Source: CAXMNX01 sp051009475
GTDB taxonomy: Bacteria > Pseudomonadota > Alphaproteobacteria > Rhodobacterales > Rhodobacteraceae
DNA: 6,091 nt
Reading direction: 5' to 3'
NCBI GenBank assembly: GCA_051009475.1
Contig: JBPCWO010000075.1
Coordinates: forward strand, 1 to 6,091
Part shown: positions 5,839-6,091 of the stretch, piece after piece
How the letters are laid out: every line of letters starts with the position of its first letter
How positions within the stretch are numbered: the first letter of the stretch is position 1
Made by a program: the position numbers and the translations under genes
The notes under the pieces: model-generated
What the model was told of the DNA's origin: nothing
Database searches by the model: none
What the model saw: the letters and a program-made list of their open reading frames with translations, nothing else

Positions 5839-6091
5839 ATGCTCAAAAGACTAATCAGCATCTTCACCATTCTGCTTGCGTTTGTGTTTTCTGGCGCAGC
5901 CGCGCTCGCCGAAGACCAGAACTCGATCGATAGATTTGATGGCAGCTATTTCGGCGCGCAAGTCGGATTTGCCACTGCGGGCTCCGATTTCGCCATTGCC
6001 GGCACACCAGTTTTTGATTCTGATTTCGATGGTGGCGTCATAGGTGTGTTTGGAGGCTACGGCTGGCAGAATGACCGGCGCTATCTTGGGG
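5839..6091 (+). CDS. Outer-membrane beta-barrel protein, 5' part only
   Basis: The reading frame starts at ATG 5839 and stays open to the window edge (84 codons), so the gene is cut off here and not broken. The product begins MLKRLISIFTILLAFVFSGA and has a typical Sec signal peptide with cleavage after ALA (residue 24), before EDQNS. The mature start contains DGSYFGAQVGFATAGSDF (34-51), then FDGGVIGVFGGYGWQND (63-79). This alternation of aromatic and glycine residues, with a first strand of the YxGxxxG type and a later GGVIGxxGGYxxQ, is the usual N-terminal pattern of OMP_b-brl (Omp25/Omp31-like) barrels in alphaproteobacteria. Role would be in the outer membrane, as a structural protein or porin-like; specificity cannot be read. 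It is divergent from the membrane-protein/HlyD operon. Confidence 0.8.
   Translation, partial: MLKRLISIFTILLAFVFSGAAALAEDQNSIDRFDGSYFGAQVGFATAGSDFAIAGTPVFDSDFDGGVIGVFGGYGWQNDRRYLG

Overview
The window looks like a chromosomal stretch from a Gram-negative bacterium, most likely an alphaproteobacterium. The evidence is a short OMP_b-brl-type outer-membrane barrel start of the Omp25/Omp31 kind, a two-gene pair (DUF3302-like membrane protein plus HlyD-type membrane fusion protein) of a sort I associate with Rhizobiales and Rhodobacterales, and a small 17-kDa-surface-antigen-like protein. Base composition is moderate. This assignment comes from recognising families by eye, not from a search.

Layout. 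Five genes lie on the minus strand and one starts on the plus strand. Reading in the direction of minus-strand transcription: a 150-residue membrane protein (4908-5360, GTG start) is followed 3 nt later by an HlyD-family membrane fusion protein (3672-4904), forming a tight two-gene operon. After a 132-nt gap with a good sigma70-like promoter (3580-3608) comes an 89-residue secreted protein (3270-3539). Then, 75 nt further on, comes a 125-residue secreted protein (2817-3194) resembling the C-terminal part of rickettsial 17-kDa surface antigen-type proteins. Last is a very large secreted modular protein (16-2616): signal peptide, bacterial SH3 domain, three Trp/GPW-type repeats, a Tyr/Gly/His-rich section with six consecutive histidines, and an Arg/Ser/Asn-rich tail ending in a pentapeptide repeat encoded by a 15-bp tandem repeat. 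A 478-nt gap separates the membrane-protein operon from a divergent plus-strand gene (5839 to the window edge), the start of an outer-membrane beta-barrel protein.

Every gene in the window encodes an envelope or exported protein. The HlyD/DUF3302-like pair would sit in the inner membrane and periplasm, the three middle genes carry Sec-type signal peptides, and the divergent gene goes to the outer membrane. No transposase, integrase, RNA gene, CRISPR array or defence gene was found. The most unusual item is the large SH3/repeat/His-run/Arg-tail protein, which is recognisable as a family but has no function I can assign.
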